A stretch of DNA of 64,000 nt from Holtermannia corniformis (lineage: Eukaryota; Basidiomycota; Tremellomycetes; Holtermanniales): assembly GCA_001599935.1 (NCBI GenBank), contig BCIJ01000001.1:1274766-1338765 (forward strand). Direction: 5' to 3'. Of this stretch, positions 1 through 12,298 are shown piece after piece. The translations under genes were made by a program, and so were the position numbers. The notes below the pieces were generated by a model. It made no database searches and was not told the DNA's origin. It saw nothing but the letters and a program-made list of their open reading frames with translations. Each line of letters opens with the position of its first letter. The first letter of the stretch is position 1.

Positions 1-3000
1 ACCGAGAGCTGGCGCTGCAGAGCTCGCCGAGGACTGGCAGTGTCAGCTGCAGATTGGCGATTGACATGACTCACGTTGGACAAAGAGCACGCTGGCGACG
101 ACCGTCCATGATGCTGCTGTAAGATATAGCCTGGGGGGTCAGCTACATCCCCTGACGGTCACGCACTTGTAGGTGGACCACTGTACACTTCCATACTGCC
201 GCTCCTCCTCTTTGACGAGTTTACCGAAGAGATGCTTGTGCCCGTCTGCGGCCTTTGGGGCTACGGCTGATGTCGGGGTTGCAACCTTGGTGCTCTCGCT
301 CTGACTGGTCCCGTCGGTGTCATCTGCCGACTCTTTGTCGACTTCAGTTCCCTCTTCAGCGAGGATGTGCGGTAGATCCCCCGACTCCTTGAGCTCATCT
401 ACCGTTCCCGAACTGCGGATGCGACCGTGTTCCATGTCAATCAAGTGGTGAACGACGCCGGCGCGGAGGAGTAGTTCGACATGGTGCGAGACCAAGACCT
501 GATTGATCAGCTTGGTCGGTGTTGCGAAAGCGACTCACCACCGTGCGTCCAGCAAGCAGCGGGCCTTTGAGACACTTTTCGACTAGGCGTTTCGCGACGT
601 GGACATCGACGGCTGCAAAGACGTCGTCGAGGATGAGGTGACGGGCCCGGCTGTACACGGCCCGTGCCAAGCTGCCACGGGTCAGTCTCGCCCGTTGCGA
701 CATGCCACACTTACGCGACGCGGGCTTTCTGGCCACCGCTCAGTGTCACGCCCTTGATACCAATCTCAGTGTCTGGGGCGGTCAGCGTAAGCTCTGAAAC
801 AAGTAGACCCACTGTCGCCATCTTCAAACATTGCAATGTCTGGACCCAGACAGCAACAGTCGAGCACCTGCTCGTAGCGCTCTGGCTCGTATTCGTGGCC
901 AAACAGAATGTTGCTCCGAATCGTCATGTACTGCAACCACGGCGTTTGCGCGGCGAACGCAACAGTGTTTTCAAGCCCGTCTGCGTCCCGCTTGCCGGGT
1001 CGCTTGGTGAGATGTACTTTGCCGGCGATACACTCCATCTCGCCCAGCAATGCTGTCAGCAGGGCTGTCTTGCCACTGCCAGTCGGCCCGGTGATGAGGG
1101 TCAGTTTGCCGATGGAGAAGTCGACGTTGATATCGGCCAGCACAAAGGGTCCCGCAGGCGCGATGATGCTACCCGAGTCCGAAGTGACCGTCAAATCGGT
1201 GGTCTCTTCAGCCGGGCGTTCCGAGCCGACCCAGATGAAAGAGCCGTTTTCAATCCCAAGCCGCGCTGGCTCGTGACTGACTTCGGGGTCGCGCTTGAGG
1301 GATGACACAAACTCGGCACATTCGGGCTCGTCGAGGAACGCCTCGATGCGCTTGACCGAGACGTAAGCCTGCATGAATGCGACGCGTTGTGCGGGAACTG
1401 ATCGTCAGCATGTTCAGCAGAGCAGACGAACATACTGGCAGTGAGTGGCATCTTGAGCATGTTGAACAGCGCAATCGCCGTGAACGCCGTCGCGACGTCG
1501 AGTTCCTTTTTCGCGATGAAGATGTAGCACGCAAAGCTGACGAGGTTCATCCCGAGCGGTGCAAAGTACCACACGAGGCCGAACATGACCGAGTTGATTC
1601 GGTTCCGGCGCATCTCGACCATTTCTAAGCGAGTCAGCTCTGGAATCAGCTGCAGCGGGCTTACCATCTTCAAAGACATCTAGCACGCGTTTGCGCCATT
1701 GTTTCTCCCACGCAAAGAACTGCAATGTGAGCCAGATTCGAGCTTGGTCAAGGAGCGCACCTTGATGTGCTTGATTGCCAGGATGAGCTCGTTCATCGTC
1801 TTCATGCGGCGGTCCCGGACGGCGAGCACGGCCTTTGTGATGACGACGCTGCGGTTTGCCAGATACGAGTTGAGTGGCAGTGCGACAATGACGGCAATGA
1901 AACCGGCGAAAGCCGACCAACCCATGAGGCTGGAACGGTCAGCGTTATTCAGGATCAAGATCTACAAACTTGTAGAGAAAGACGATCGCAATCACGAGCT
2001 GAACCGGGGCCGCGACGGCAATATCCGTGTTCATGACCCTGGCCGCGAGCTTGCGCGAGTCATCTGCCAGGGTCAGTGACTTTTCCCGGGTCCGACCGGC
2101 TTACTGCTCATGATCTGGACGACCTTGCCGATATCGGCTCCAGGCGAATCCTCGCCTTCTTTACCTTTGCCCTCGCCCGGCTTGGCATTGGCGGCGCCGC
2201 TAAAGTCGGACCGCTTGAGGGCTTTCTCATACACGTTGGCGATGATCTCGGCGCGGACGGCACAGCCTGGATTGTGAGCAACGAGGTGTGGTTGGCTATC
2301 ACTCACCAGCCCGACGTGCGTGCCAGCCGCCGATCGATTCAAACGCAGCCTTGGCGACGGCACCCGCGAGCGCGATCAGTGCGAACAGGTACTGCGATCA
2401 TGAGCTGGAGTCGGCCGCGGACAAGTCACTCACCGCGTTGGCCATGGCCTCGGGTGTACCCTTTGTCAACCCATCTCTGGCGGTGTTAGCAGCTCCACAT
2501 CACTCGACGACTCACAAGATGCGCTTGACACAAAACGGGCCGACATACATGGCGCCGACCTCTGCCCAGGCGGCGACGACCATGACGGTGATATCGCGCG
2601 CGTTGGCACGGATGATCTTTTGCGTCAATGTGCGTTTCTTGCCGTCGGCATTCAAGCGCGTCCAAGTGTCGTATACGGGCCGCGAGCGCATGTCGCGCGG
2701 GAGTGCGGGGATGTCTTCGCCCGTCAGATCGTGTGAATAACCGTATTTGAGCAGAGGTAGGATCCAGTTGTACGTCCACGAGCGCCTACGGGGTCAGCCG
2801 TGGAGCGCACAAGGTGTCTACGTACCACACGGTCGCGTCCGTCTCCATCGATGGCCCGGCGTAGCCTTGGGCTTCCCAGTGACGGTGGAGTTTTTCATCG
2901 AGAGCGTGTTGACTCGCTGCCGTGCCCTCGTCTGAACCGAGCTCTTGCTCCTGCAGCACGTCACGGAGCTCGCGCTCATCCACGCGCATCCCAAGTACGA

Positions 3001-3777
3001 GTGTGAGTACGAGCAGGGTCGCAGCGAGGTCTAGCAGAGTCGGGAGCAGCCGGATCAAAGGCAGGGAGTGGAGGATTGACGTTTGGTGCGAATACGCCGA
3101 GTGGGCGGCTTCGAGCAGGACAAGGGCTGGACGGGCGACGAGGATGGGCGAGAGCCAGAGGTAAGGAGTCGGCGCGACGGAATTGGACGGGAGCCGTGAA
3201 GCGAGGTAGCCCTGTTCGTGTCAGCGAGCTCAGCGATAGCACCGTAGCGACCGACCCAGACAAATGCATGGCCAAAGCTACCGATCAGACTGAGCGGTCC
3301 GCCATGCACGGACGCGCCCGCCGCCCATCCGGCTCCAGCCGCCCAGGCGGCACACTCGCTCAAGCAGAGCAACAGCAGCAGCCATCGCTTGAACGGGTGG
3401 ATCGGCCGGCGGAGGAAAGCAGGGACGTTTGGGAGCTCGCCTGGGTTCTGGAGGTAGACGGGTAACGGGATCCTGCAGAGCAGCAGGTAGAGGATCAGTG
3501 TGGATGGTGCGAGGAGTAGAGCATAGGTTGGAAACGGGGGTGACTGCACACTGTCAGTCGGTTCGCACTGTCAGACTTTACGGACCCGACTCGAGTGATC
3601 GACCATGTTGTGACCGAGTCGGTTGACGACCGTGCCAGTCTGCTGGCTTGTACCGTGTGCAAGCTCAGCGCGAGCCAGGCTGCCTTCGTGCGAGCATTCG
3701 CCCGGAAGCGTGTAGTCAAAGGAAACGTCGGTGATCAAAGGAGCGCTCGCTTCGGCCGGGCACGCGACAATCGTCAT
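1..3777 (-). CDS. ABCC-family (MRP-like) ABC transporter, N-terminal half; 3' end lies beyond the window
   Basis: Full-size ABC exporter of the MRP/ABCC class, expected in the vacuolar or plasma membrane, moving conjugates or drugs with ATP. Minus-strand exons read in order: an N-terminal hydrophobic TMD0-like region (about 3549-3060), a first membrane domain with the segment RSWTYNWILPLLKYGY typical of the family, then nucleotide-binding domain 1. NBD1 has Walker A GPTGSGKTALL (near 1075), signature LSGGQKARVA (near 720) and Walker B HLILDDVFAAVD (near 620). It is followed by SHHVELLLRAG and the acidic linker to the second membrane domain (KLVKEEERQYGSV). The second half is cut off by the left edge. 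I chose ATG 3777; a splice (donor GTCCGT, acceptor TGCAG) joins it to the TMD0 exon. If that exon is wrong, an initiator inside the 3549-3055 exon is the alternative. The stop of VTS1 lies only 44 bp upstream. Confidence 0.88.
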
Positions 3778-3821
3778 GAATCATTACGGTGCAACGACTA
3801 GACTGGGAAACGCAAAAAAGA

Positions 3822-6035
3822 TCACTGGGCCGGCTCGTCCTTGTCCCCCGCGGCGTCCAGCGCGCCCTCGGGGTGCGGGATCCCAAACTTGTTGCGAATG
3901 TTGATGAACACCTTGAGGAGCTTGCGCCGGGCGCCGAGGGCGGCGACGCCCTTTGCTTCGAGCTCGGCGTCGGACATGAGCACGACGTCGCGCCATTTCG
4001 CGCCGGCAAAGTTTGGAGTGTATTTCTATCCGTCCGTTAGCGCATACACGGTCGAGGTCGACGACATACGTGAAGACGCAAGACTCTCAACCACGTCGGG
4101 ATATCTTCAAGAACCCGGAGATCAATATCATCCTCGCCTGCGACGCCTGCGCCGCCCCCGCCGCCGTTGCCCTGAACCGTGCCGCCGGAAACGTCGCGGC
4201 GTGGACTGGCGCTCTTGCCGCCGAGCATGGGGCTTCGTCGGCCTTGACCGGGGTTCAGGCGACCGCCGTAGCCTGCGGCGGCAAAGTTGGCCGCCGTGGC
4301 AGAGAGCTGCTGCTGGACCGCCAACATGTTCATGGCGGCCAGCGAACCCATGTTCATGCCGAGGCCTGCCAAGCCCGGTTCCGAGACGCGACCCGAGGTC
4401 GGCATGTTGAGCCCTGGCAAGCCGAGACCAAAGTTGCCATCGTTGCCGGGCACGGGTGAACGAGCCCACGTCTGCTGGCCTCCAAACCCGCCGTTGCCCA
4501 GAGGGCTCGTGGCCCGACCGGGCTGGGCACTCTGCGAGGCCAAGAGCTCGCCATCGTCATTGTACATTGCCGAAGACCGGCGGTACTTGCGTGCGTCGTC
4601 GAGCACGACCCGGTTGGCGCCCTTGCCAGCGCCTTGCAAAGACCAGTTGGCCATGTTGAGAGCGTTGCCGACGGCATCGACATTGGGGTCGGTAAACATG
4701 GGAACGAGTGGCGTGTTGACCATGCTGGCCCAGTTGCCGGCCAGCATTGGGCTGAGAGCGGCGGCGGCCTCTTCTTCAAACGTCGACTGGTGCGGTGCCG
4801 CACTCGAGGGGTGTCCAAGCCCAAGGCCGGCGTTACCTCCCGAAGGCCGTGGCGAACGCGTAAACGGCGACTTTGTATCAGCCAGCTGGTTGGCGATGCC
4901 TGAAAAGTCTGTAGATTTCGGCCGGTGAGCCGGGTCTGCCGCGGGCAGAGGCGACGCAGCGCCCGTCGAGTCAACACCGGGCGACGTCCCACGCTCAATC
5001 ACGTTGTCGAGCTGGCCTGCGCGCCAGTTGCCGTCCGACGGGAGGAGGGTGCCGGGTGCCGAGATGCGGTTTTGGCGAATCTTGTTCTTTTGCTGGTTGA
5101 GCTGCGACGAGGCCGGCTGGGCGCTTGCGCTCTCGGGGCCGAGGTACTGGTTGACCGTGGGCGAGCCGGGGAAGCCGTTGCCACCGCCTGCAGAGGGCGA
5201 CTTGAGGTTCATCGATGCGAGCTTGGCCTCCATCTGGGCCTGCATCGGGTTGGCCGTACCGAGCGCGGGTGAGAGCAGAGCGGTCATTGGGTCGGAGCGC
5301 GACATTTGCTGCAGGACCGTCTGGAAGAAGCGAATCTGGACGGGGGTAGAGTGCTGCAGGAGCGAGTAGAGGGCGGCGGTGCGTTCTGCCTCGGACAGGA
5401 CGCGAAACCCTGAAATGTTAGTGGTGGCCACGGTGGCGAATGGAACGTACACTGCTCGATCGCACCGAGCTCTTCGGTAAAGTTGACATCGGTCGATGCG
5501 GCCGCCATCTCTTCCTGTTGGGGTTAGACGGCGTCGAGTGTCCCAGGGCACTTACAAGAGTGACTTCATAGCTTGCGAGGTCTTGGAACCAGCGGTCGAT
5601 CGCCTCGGCTGCAGTGTGTTAGTGTTTGCAGTCTACCACGGCCCACGCACCCTCTGGCGTGCGAACGTCCTGCCGGTTGATGCCCGCACCGGATCCCAAG
5701 AATTCCGAACTCGGCCTGGGACCGGTGATCGCGTTGCCCGAGCTGGCACGCGCTGGCTGGGGGTGACCGAGCCCCGAGCTGCCAAGGCTCGGACGCGGGC
5801 TGAGGCTCTCGCGCCCTGCCGAGTGCTGGATACTCGCGCTCGAGCTGACGTGGCGTGCGCCTGGACCAAGGTTGCCGGCGTTGTTGTTGTTGAACCCTTG
5901 GCGCTGGGCGGCTGCCGTGGTGGTGGGTGGACCGAGCGACTGACGCATCGGAGTCTTTGTCGCCGTCGCCGCCGTCTGGGATGAAGCCGAGGGTGCGGGC
6001 GAAGGGGAGCGTGGGGGACGCAGAGTTGAAGCCAT
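3822..6035 (-). CDS. VTS1: VTS1-like SAM-domain RNA-binding protein (Smaug family)
   Basis: Post-transcriptional regulator that binds Smaug-recognition hairpins in mRNA through a C-terminal SAM domain and recruits deadenylation and decay factors. Five exons join in frame: 5651-6035, 5556-5608, 5451-5514, 4070-5409 and 3822-4025, giving 681 residues. The N-terminal conserved block reads AIDRWFQDLASYEVTLEEMA and continues through ELGAIEQWFRVLSEAERTAA, as in fungal VTS1. A long Ser/Pro/Asn/Gly-rich middle follows. The SAM domain spans the last intron: DIPTWLRVLRLH in exon 4, then KYTPNFAGAKW and GVAALGARRKLLKVF in exon 5. Start ATG 6035 is the first Met of the conserved frame. It is divergent from ULA1 and lies directly upstream of the ABC transporter on the same strand. 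Confidence 0.95.
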
Positions 6036-6509
6036 GGCTGTGCGCAAGAGATGACGAATCCAACGAGTGACGGTGCGGTCTGTGCGTATGAGGATTCTAG
6101 CTGTGACCAGCGGCGGTGAGCCGACCTGCACGAGTGGTGATGGTCAAGGCAAGCGGTAGTGGCAGTGCGATGCTGTCGTCCACAAAGGAGTTGATCTACC
6201 GCCCGAGTTTGAACGCGAGTGTTTCAAGTTGACCCTGAGGGACCGTGCGCTGGGTGGCAGGGAGATCGTGCGGTGCTGGCTGCGGTGCCGGAACGTGCCG
6301 ACCCGAGTCAGAGTCTGCTGCAGTCTGTGCGCTGTCGACCGTGCGCCCGCGCTCGCTTTGCTGTCGGTGCGCGTGTTTCACTCTCAGTCGGGGCGGGAGT
6401 AAAGGAGGGCGATTACGTAATGCAACGGACAGCAAGCACTCTCCGCAGCCACCACTTGCCAGCTTGGAATCACGAGCGGACAGCGAACAGCACTGGAGAA
6501 GAGCAGAGC
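6036..6509. promoter_or_regulatory. Divergent promoter region between VTS1 and ULA1
   Basis: This 474-bp gap separates two divergently transcribed genes. I see no supported coding exon in it. No TATA box or other named element is clear by eye. Confidence 0.4.
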
Positions 6510-9500
6510 ATGAGCACAGTCGACAGCGTACCACTGCCAGAGGCAACGACAAGCACACTGCCGATCCCAGAGTCAGTTTGGATCCCGTACTGCAAGCGAG
6601 CCACCCCGCTGACGACTCTAGCTCACGGCCAGACGCCAAAGCACGCCGCTATGACCGCCAGCTTCGGTCTGTCAACCCTACGTATACCCTCTACCTCTAC
6701 CTGACAACGCTACCGCAGACTGTGGGCCTCTGCAGGCCAGAAATCACTCGAACAAGCCCGCGTCCTCTTGATCGGCGCCGATGCCGTCGGCTGCCAGAGT
6801 CTCAAAAACCTCGTTCTCCCAGGTCGGTTCCTCCAACCAAACCAGATCGGGCTGAGACTGGACCAGGGATCTCACACTTTACCATCCTTTCACCCGAGCT
6901 CGTCAAACCGCAAGATGTCGGATCCAACTTCTTCCTCGTGCCAGACATGGTCGGGACCCCGATCGCAGACGGCGCCGTCTCGTGCGTGGGCCTCGCACTG
7001 GCCTTGCGTGTGCAAGCTGACGTAGGTGGCAGACTGCTCAAGGAGCTCAACCCGGCCGTAGAGGGCTGTGTGCGTGTCGATGTTCGTACCCATTGCACCG
7101 TCCTCACTATCGATGACTGACCCACGCCACCCAGTCGCTCGACAACATCCTCGCATCGGACAAAGCCTACATCCTCTCCTTCACCCTCATCATCGCCTCC
7201 AACCTCGCGCCCGCAACCGAAGCAGCCCTCTCACAACTCCTCTGGGCCGGTCAGTCTTCTCGGCTCTGTACGCGCTTCGTCCAGTGCAGCGCTAACGTTG
7301 CTCCAGAACAGGCATCCACCGGCGTCGATATCCCGCTTCTGGCAGTTCGGACGTCGGGCTTTGTCGGACGGATCACGGTTCAGCTGGGGGAACACTGCGG
7401 TGCGTGCTCATTCCACCTCGTGTTCTCCGTCGCGTATGGGGACGTGACAATACAGCTGCAGAGCTCTCGTAGTCAACGTCTCTTTGCCGCACACAATATC
7501 GATGGTCAGCAACTGCGTCATCCTGGCCGTCAATGGTTCGCTGCAGAGCGGATTTCTTGCAATCAACGCCGCGACGCTTTCTCTTCCTTTCCTTGCGCTG
7601 CGCGAGGCCTGTCTGCACGCGTCTAAGCTGTGCTGCGGCGGAGTGAACGATCGTGACAGCTACAGAGCTGTAGGGTCAATTCCCCCTGCAGTCTCCTTCG
7701 ACCGCTCGGACGGCTACTTGGCCTGCGAACGGCGGGTACCCCTTCACCGAGGTGTGGTCTGAGCGGAACGCTACCCAAGACAGCAGCTCCGAAGCTCTAA
7801 GAAAACAGCATCCGCCCTGACCCATACTTTCGACTGAGGCTTTGACGCTTGAGCGTGGTCGGACGCCTACCCTCCAACCGGGTCAGCAATATTACACGAT
7901 TCGAAAGTTGGCTGAGGCGAGTGGTCGGGGGGATGTCTCCTCGACTCTCAGTCTCATCCTACCGCCCCGCAAAGGACTCGCGTCGCATCGCGGTCTTGCA
8001 AGATCAGCTGCAGAGCTGTGCTGGCGAGAGCTGCGCGGCGCTTTTCAATCAGTCCCTCGCGCTGCGTTGCGCTTTCTCTGCCAAGAAATACCGTCCCTGA
8101 ACGCCGCTCGATATACTGGCCTGACGGATCGAGCGTGAATGGCGGCGACGCCAGTGGTGTACAAGCTACAGAGCTTGAAAGTCTCCGGCTGCTCCGCCTC
8201 GTCTTTCGCAGTGTTCAGTCCCTTTTGTCGTTTCAGCGGGTGCATCCTGATACGGAGCCCTCGAGGCGGATAGACTGCGGCGCAGCATCACTACGACTAG
8301 CTGCAGTGCTAGGACTTGGCCGTGGCGACCGAGCACAGCTGTAGCTGCAACCTTTGACAGGTAGAAGGAACATGATTTTGATGCGGGTCTGTTCCGGCTA
8401 TCGGCTAGTGCCTGCGGTGGTCATGGCGCGGCGACGGCGCTCGCGATGCTACAGTTACAAGCTGGTATATCGTACCAGCTCCTCGCCGCGTCCCTTCCCC
8501 TTCAGCAACCTAGTCAAAGTATAGTCAGCTGAGAGCTCAGCTAGCTGTCTTGGGACAGCCGGGCCTATCGTGTCGACCGTGTCGGTCATTGTACCCGCAC
8601 GCAAGGATCGTCACGTTCAAACTGTTCTGGAAGTGCAGTGTGGATGCAGCGAGGAAGCAGTCTCACGAGCTGCACAGCTGTGCAGACAAGATCGTCGCTG
8701 TGCATTCGTAGGCAAACGGTGTGAACGTTGAGACTGATTGCAATGCTTGGCCGAGGCCGTCGGTCTCGGTTTGGGCACGTACAGCAATCGCAACGAGGTC
8801 AGAGCTTGTCGCGCCGCAGCTCTCGGAATCCGCTTAGCTGCACGGCCACTGCAGAACGTCACCCTGCATAGCATTCAATCCCTACACTGCGCTCCAGCCT
8901 TGCACCGTCGCTGATGTTGATCCAGTCATTGATACACATCCCGACACGACGCACACCTTGCGGATCGACACTGCGTTCCCGGCGCTCGATGGGTACGCGC
9001 GCGCGGTGGATTTCGACAGTATGGACTCGATGGAGCACTCGCATGTGCCGTTTGTCGTGTTGCTTGTCAAGGCTTTGGCGGAATGGAAGGATTCGGTACG
9101 TTTCGCTCAGGCGGGCGCTCATACCCTTGTGTGGGCGAGCTATAAAAGACGGGTCGTAGCGTCCCTGTACCCATCAGCCTTGCCCGCTTCACCGTCTGTA
9201 GCTATTGTCCGCATAGCCGACATGACCCCATCCCCCTACATGATCGCAGGCCTCGAGCTGACACGTATAGCACGCTGGAGAGCTTCCCGCCAACAAGGCA
9301 GACCGCGAGAGCTTCAAGACGATCCTCAAGAGTTGGCGCCGTGGCGGCGAGGAGGAGAACTTTGAAGAAGCTCTGGCGCAGGCCTATCGTGCTTGGGCGA
9401 AATCAGAGGTTGGTCCACCCAGTCTGTCCGACAATCTTGATCACCGATTCGACTAGGTGCCGAGCGACGTTCTGGCCTTGTTCCAGGATCCGAGCTGTCG

Positions 9501-10373
9501 TAATGTCTCGAGCGAGGCAAGTGTCAATGTCCAAGCACTAGCGCCGGTCGCTGACGCTCCATCAGTCGAAGAACTTTTGGTTACTCGTTCGCGCACTCGA
9601 GCGGTATCTTGCCTCCAGCCCAACTTCACTGCTCCCCCTGTCAGCCACGCTCCCCGACATGCACTCGTCAACAGCGTCATACGTCGCGCTCCAGACGCTA
9701 TATCGGACCCAAGCGCGTGCCGATCTCGCACAGTTCAAGGCGGACCTCGGTGAGACGTTGGCGGGTGTTGGGCTGCAAGTCGACGCAATCACCGACGACG
9801 AGATTGTGAGCTTTGTCAAGAACTGTGCGCACTTGAAGGTCGTTCGTGGCTCGGCTCTGGCCGGTGATCTCGCGAAAGAGCTCGAGGTTGTGGGTGAGTC
9901 ATGCGTGGCTCGGTGACTTTCCGCTGATGTGATTGCCAAGGCGAAGAGTTGCAGAATGACCCACCACCTGTCGGAATCTGCTACCAACTTGCGATCCGTG
10001 GCTCTGAAGCGTTCTATGCTAAGCACGGGCGCTGGCCGGGCAGTGACTCGCTTGACGCCGATCTCGGTACCGACGCGTTGGCAGTCGAGGAGGAGATCAA
10101 GCGGATCTACGGTGCACAGCTGGGCCTCGGCGGTGTCCCGGAGGACGTGACGAACGCCGTGCTCGAAGTGTGAGTCGTCCTCGTTTCTGCAATCGTGAGC
10201 TCAGCCTTGGCAGCACCCGCGGTGGCTTTGCACCCATCGCTACGACGAGCGCGTTCGTCGGCGGCCTGGTGGCACAAGAGGCGATCAAGCTCGTCACGGC
10301 GCAGTACATCCCGCTCGACAACGTGACGCTGGTTGATCTCATCAAGAGTGGGCTGGAAAAGTACAAGTTCTGA
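6510..10373 (+). CDS. ULA1: NEDD8-activating enzyme E1 regulatory subunit (APPBP1/NAE1 homologue)
   Basis: Partner of UBA3 in the heterodimeric E1 that activates NEDD8/RUB1 for cullin modification. The start exon (ATG 6510) splices to give RYDRQLRLWASAGQKSLEQA, the hallmark opening of the family, then VLLIGADAVGCQSLKNLVLP and FTILSPELVKPQDVGSNFFL. Later exons give TGVDIPLLAVRTSGFVGRI, then VIDTHPD and HSHVPFVVLLVKALAEW, then GGEEENFEEALAQAYRAW. They continue with LPDMHSSTASYVALQTLYR and CAHLKVVRGSALA. The C-terminus carries GGFAPIATTSAFVGGLVAQE and ends KYKF. All these blocks align in order with human APPBP1 from memory of the family. As expected for this subunit there is no catalytic cysteine domain. 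Most introns are about 45 nt, but the one after residues GEHC is 1,526 nt (listed separately). Confidence 0.94.
7400..8925 (+). other. Exceptionally long intron (1,526 nt) inside ULA1
   Basis: The exon ending LGEHC at 7399 stops before GTGCGT. The next conserved exon starts at 8926 after GTTGATCCAG and gives V-I-D-T-H-P-D, which follows directly in the family. Codon phase is preserved (G + TC = Val). Nearly all other introns seen in this window are 30-170 nt. The interior has no convincing gene on either strand; open frames are short and have no recognisable domain. It carries five same-direction copies of GCT(G/A)CAGAGC. An inserted element that has lost its ends is one explanation. Confidence 0.8.
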
Positions 10374-10544
10374 GCGAGTAGGGTTGTACCATAGCTTGTA
10401 GGCATTCATCGCATTGCGAGTCATGATACACGTGTGTGAGTGTGGCTAGCGATCGCGTAGCAGAGCAGTTGGACGACGTGGAGGTCGGTCAAGTTGAGGC
10501 GACGACGGTAACTGCGCAGCTGCTGTCCTCGGCAGCTCATCAGT

Positions 10545-12237
10545 ATGGGAGGTCCAGCTAGCATCAGAGATACAATACCGAGCTCGCCGCGTCGCGTGTC
10601 TCCGGTGCTCAGCTACACCCTCCTTCCCGTCGCTCTCGCCCTCATCGCCCACCCTCTTCTCCCATCACTCGCTTTTCTGGTCCCATATCTCCCATATCAA
10701 CTTCACCCATGGCTAGTGTACGAGATGCCACCGTTCCCTGCGCTACAGGCCTCTCTAGGGCTGAGTCTAGTCGCGCTGCTGGGTGGGCTGTGGAGTGTGC
10801 CGGCGGTCGGGCAGGCGTTTGTCGCAAAGGGCCTCAGTGGGCGGGATTTGCTTAAAGGCAGCAAGGGACTGATAGTGTATGTCTCTACAAGCTTTGCGTC
10901 TGTGTGTAAAGCTGATATCGTCAGACCCGAGTCGATCGGGCTGCCGTGCGCAGCCCTCTATATCCTGCTGTTGATGCTCTTCATCCCGTTTCCGTTCTCG
11001 CACTTGATTGCAAACAGTGCCGGGGCAGAGTCAAAAGTCCATGCTGTGGGTCAAGAGGAATTCCCGCACCGCGAGGTGAGTCGGCATGTGCTGGTATGGT
11101 GCTAACTCTTGCAGCTCACGCTCTACCTCTCGAGTCTGCTTTCGCTCCTGACAGCCACCCTACTTGGCTTTGTAGACGACCTGTTTGACATTCGATGGCG
11201 ACACAAGCTACCGATTCCCCTGATCGCGGCGGTACCGACGCTGTTGGTGTACTATGCCGAGGGTGGTCTAACCGAAGTCGTTTTGCCTCGGGGGTTGCTA
11301 GGTGGCAGGGTGGATCTCGGTTCGTCGCCCGGCCGCGAGTTCACTGACTGACATACATAGGCCCGCTGTACTACATCTACCTGCTGCTCGTTCCGACCTT
11401 TACCACCAACAGCATCAACATTCTTGCGGGCCTCAACGGCATCGAAGTCTCGCAAGCGTTCATCATTGCAATCTCGGTTGCCATCAACGACCTGCTGTAC
11501 ATCCCCATCTGGCCAGATTGGGCCATCCGACTGGTCGGCGGACACGAGGGTACAGGCATGGTACTCGAGTGGGCTCTCGGCGAGGTCGTCAAGCGCCACT
11601 TGATGAGTCTCTACTTTATGCTACCGCTCATTGGCGTCTGCGGCGGGTTTCTTTATCACAACTGGTACGTTGGCGGCAGTCTAGTATCGTGCTCACTGGC
11701 AGGTACCCGGCGAGAGCGTTCCCTGGCGACACTTTTTGCTACTTTACTGGCATGGCGTTTTCAGCCGTCGCGATCCAGGGGCACTTTTCGAAAACGCTAC
11801 TGCTCTTCTTCATCCCGCAAGTGTTCAACTTCCTCCTCAGCTGTCCGCAGTTGTTCCATCTGGTGCCTTGCCCACGGCATCGACTGCCAAGGTGAGTGCG
11901 CGACTGCGCACGGTGTAGCTCACGTTGTAGATTCAACGAGGACACGGGGCTGCTGCTGCCCTCGCTTGCAACGTTTGAACGACCGCCGCCAGCCAAGACG
12001 CGGATCACGCTAGAGATCATGGAGGCTCTGCGACTGTCCAAGCTGGAGCGAGACGGCTCGCGGATCGTGTCGTGCACCAACCACACGATCCCCAACTTGA
12101 TCTTGATCCACCTCGGTCCGTTACGAGAGCAGACTGTCGTGCTGGTCGTCTGCGGACTGCAAGTGCTGGGTAGTGTCGCGGCGTTTGCGATTCGGTACGG
12201 TGTCGGCGCGTGGATGTATGGCGGCGAGCGGCGGTAG
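10545..12237 (+). CDS. ALG7: UDP-GlcNAc:dolichyl-phosphate GlcNAc-1-phosphotransferase
   Basis: ER membrane enzyme that starts N-glycan precursor synthesis by moving GlcNAc-1-P from UDP-GlcNAc to dolichyl phosphate; the target of tunicamycin in this family. Many hydrophobic segments are visible. Key motifs: [17 protein letters not shown] (conserved aspartates and WR; near 11165-11215), [20 protein letters not shown] (Asn/Gly-rich catalytic loop; near 11400-11455), and a cytosolic region with HEGTG. The C-terminal exon after 11930 gives [15 protein letters not shown] and [20 protein letters not shown], conserved in fungal ALG7. ATG 10545 opens directly onto the first membrane segment; TAG at 12235-12237. 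It is convergent with FMN1 with a 61-bp gap. Confidence 0.95.
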
Positions 12238-12298
12238 CACTGTACAGGTCGTAATGGCATTGCATCTCATCTAGCGTACATGCTTTTGGTGGTTGGGC

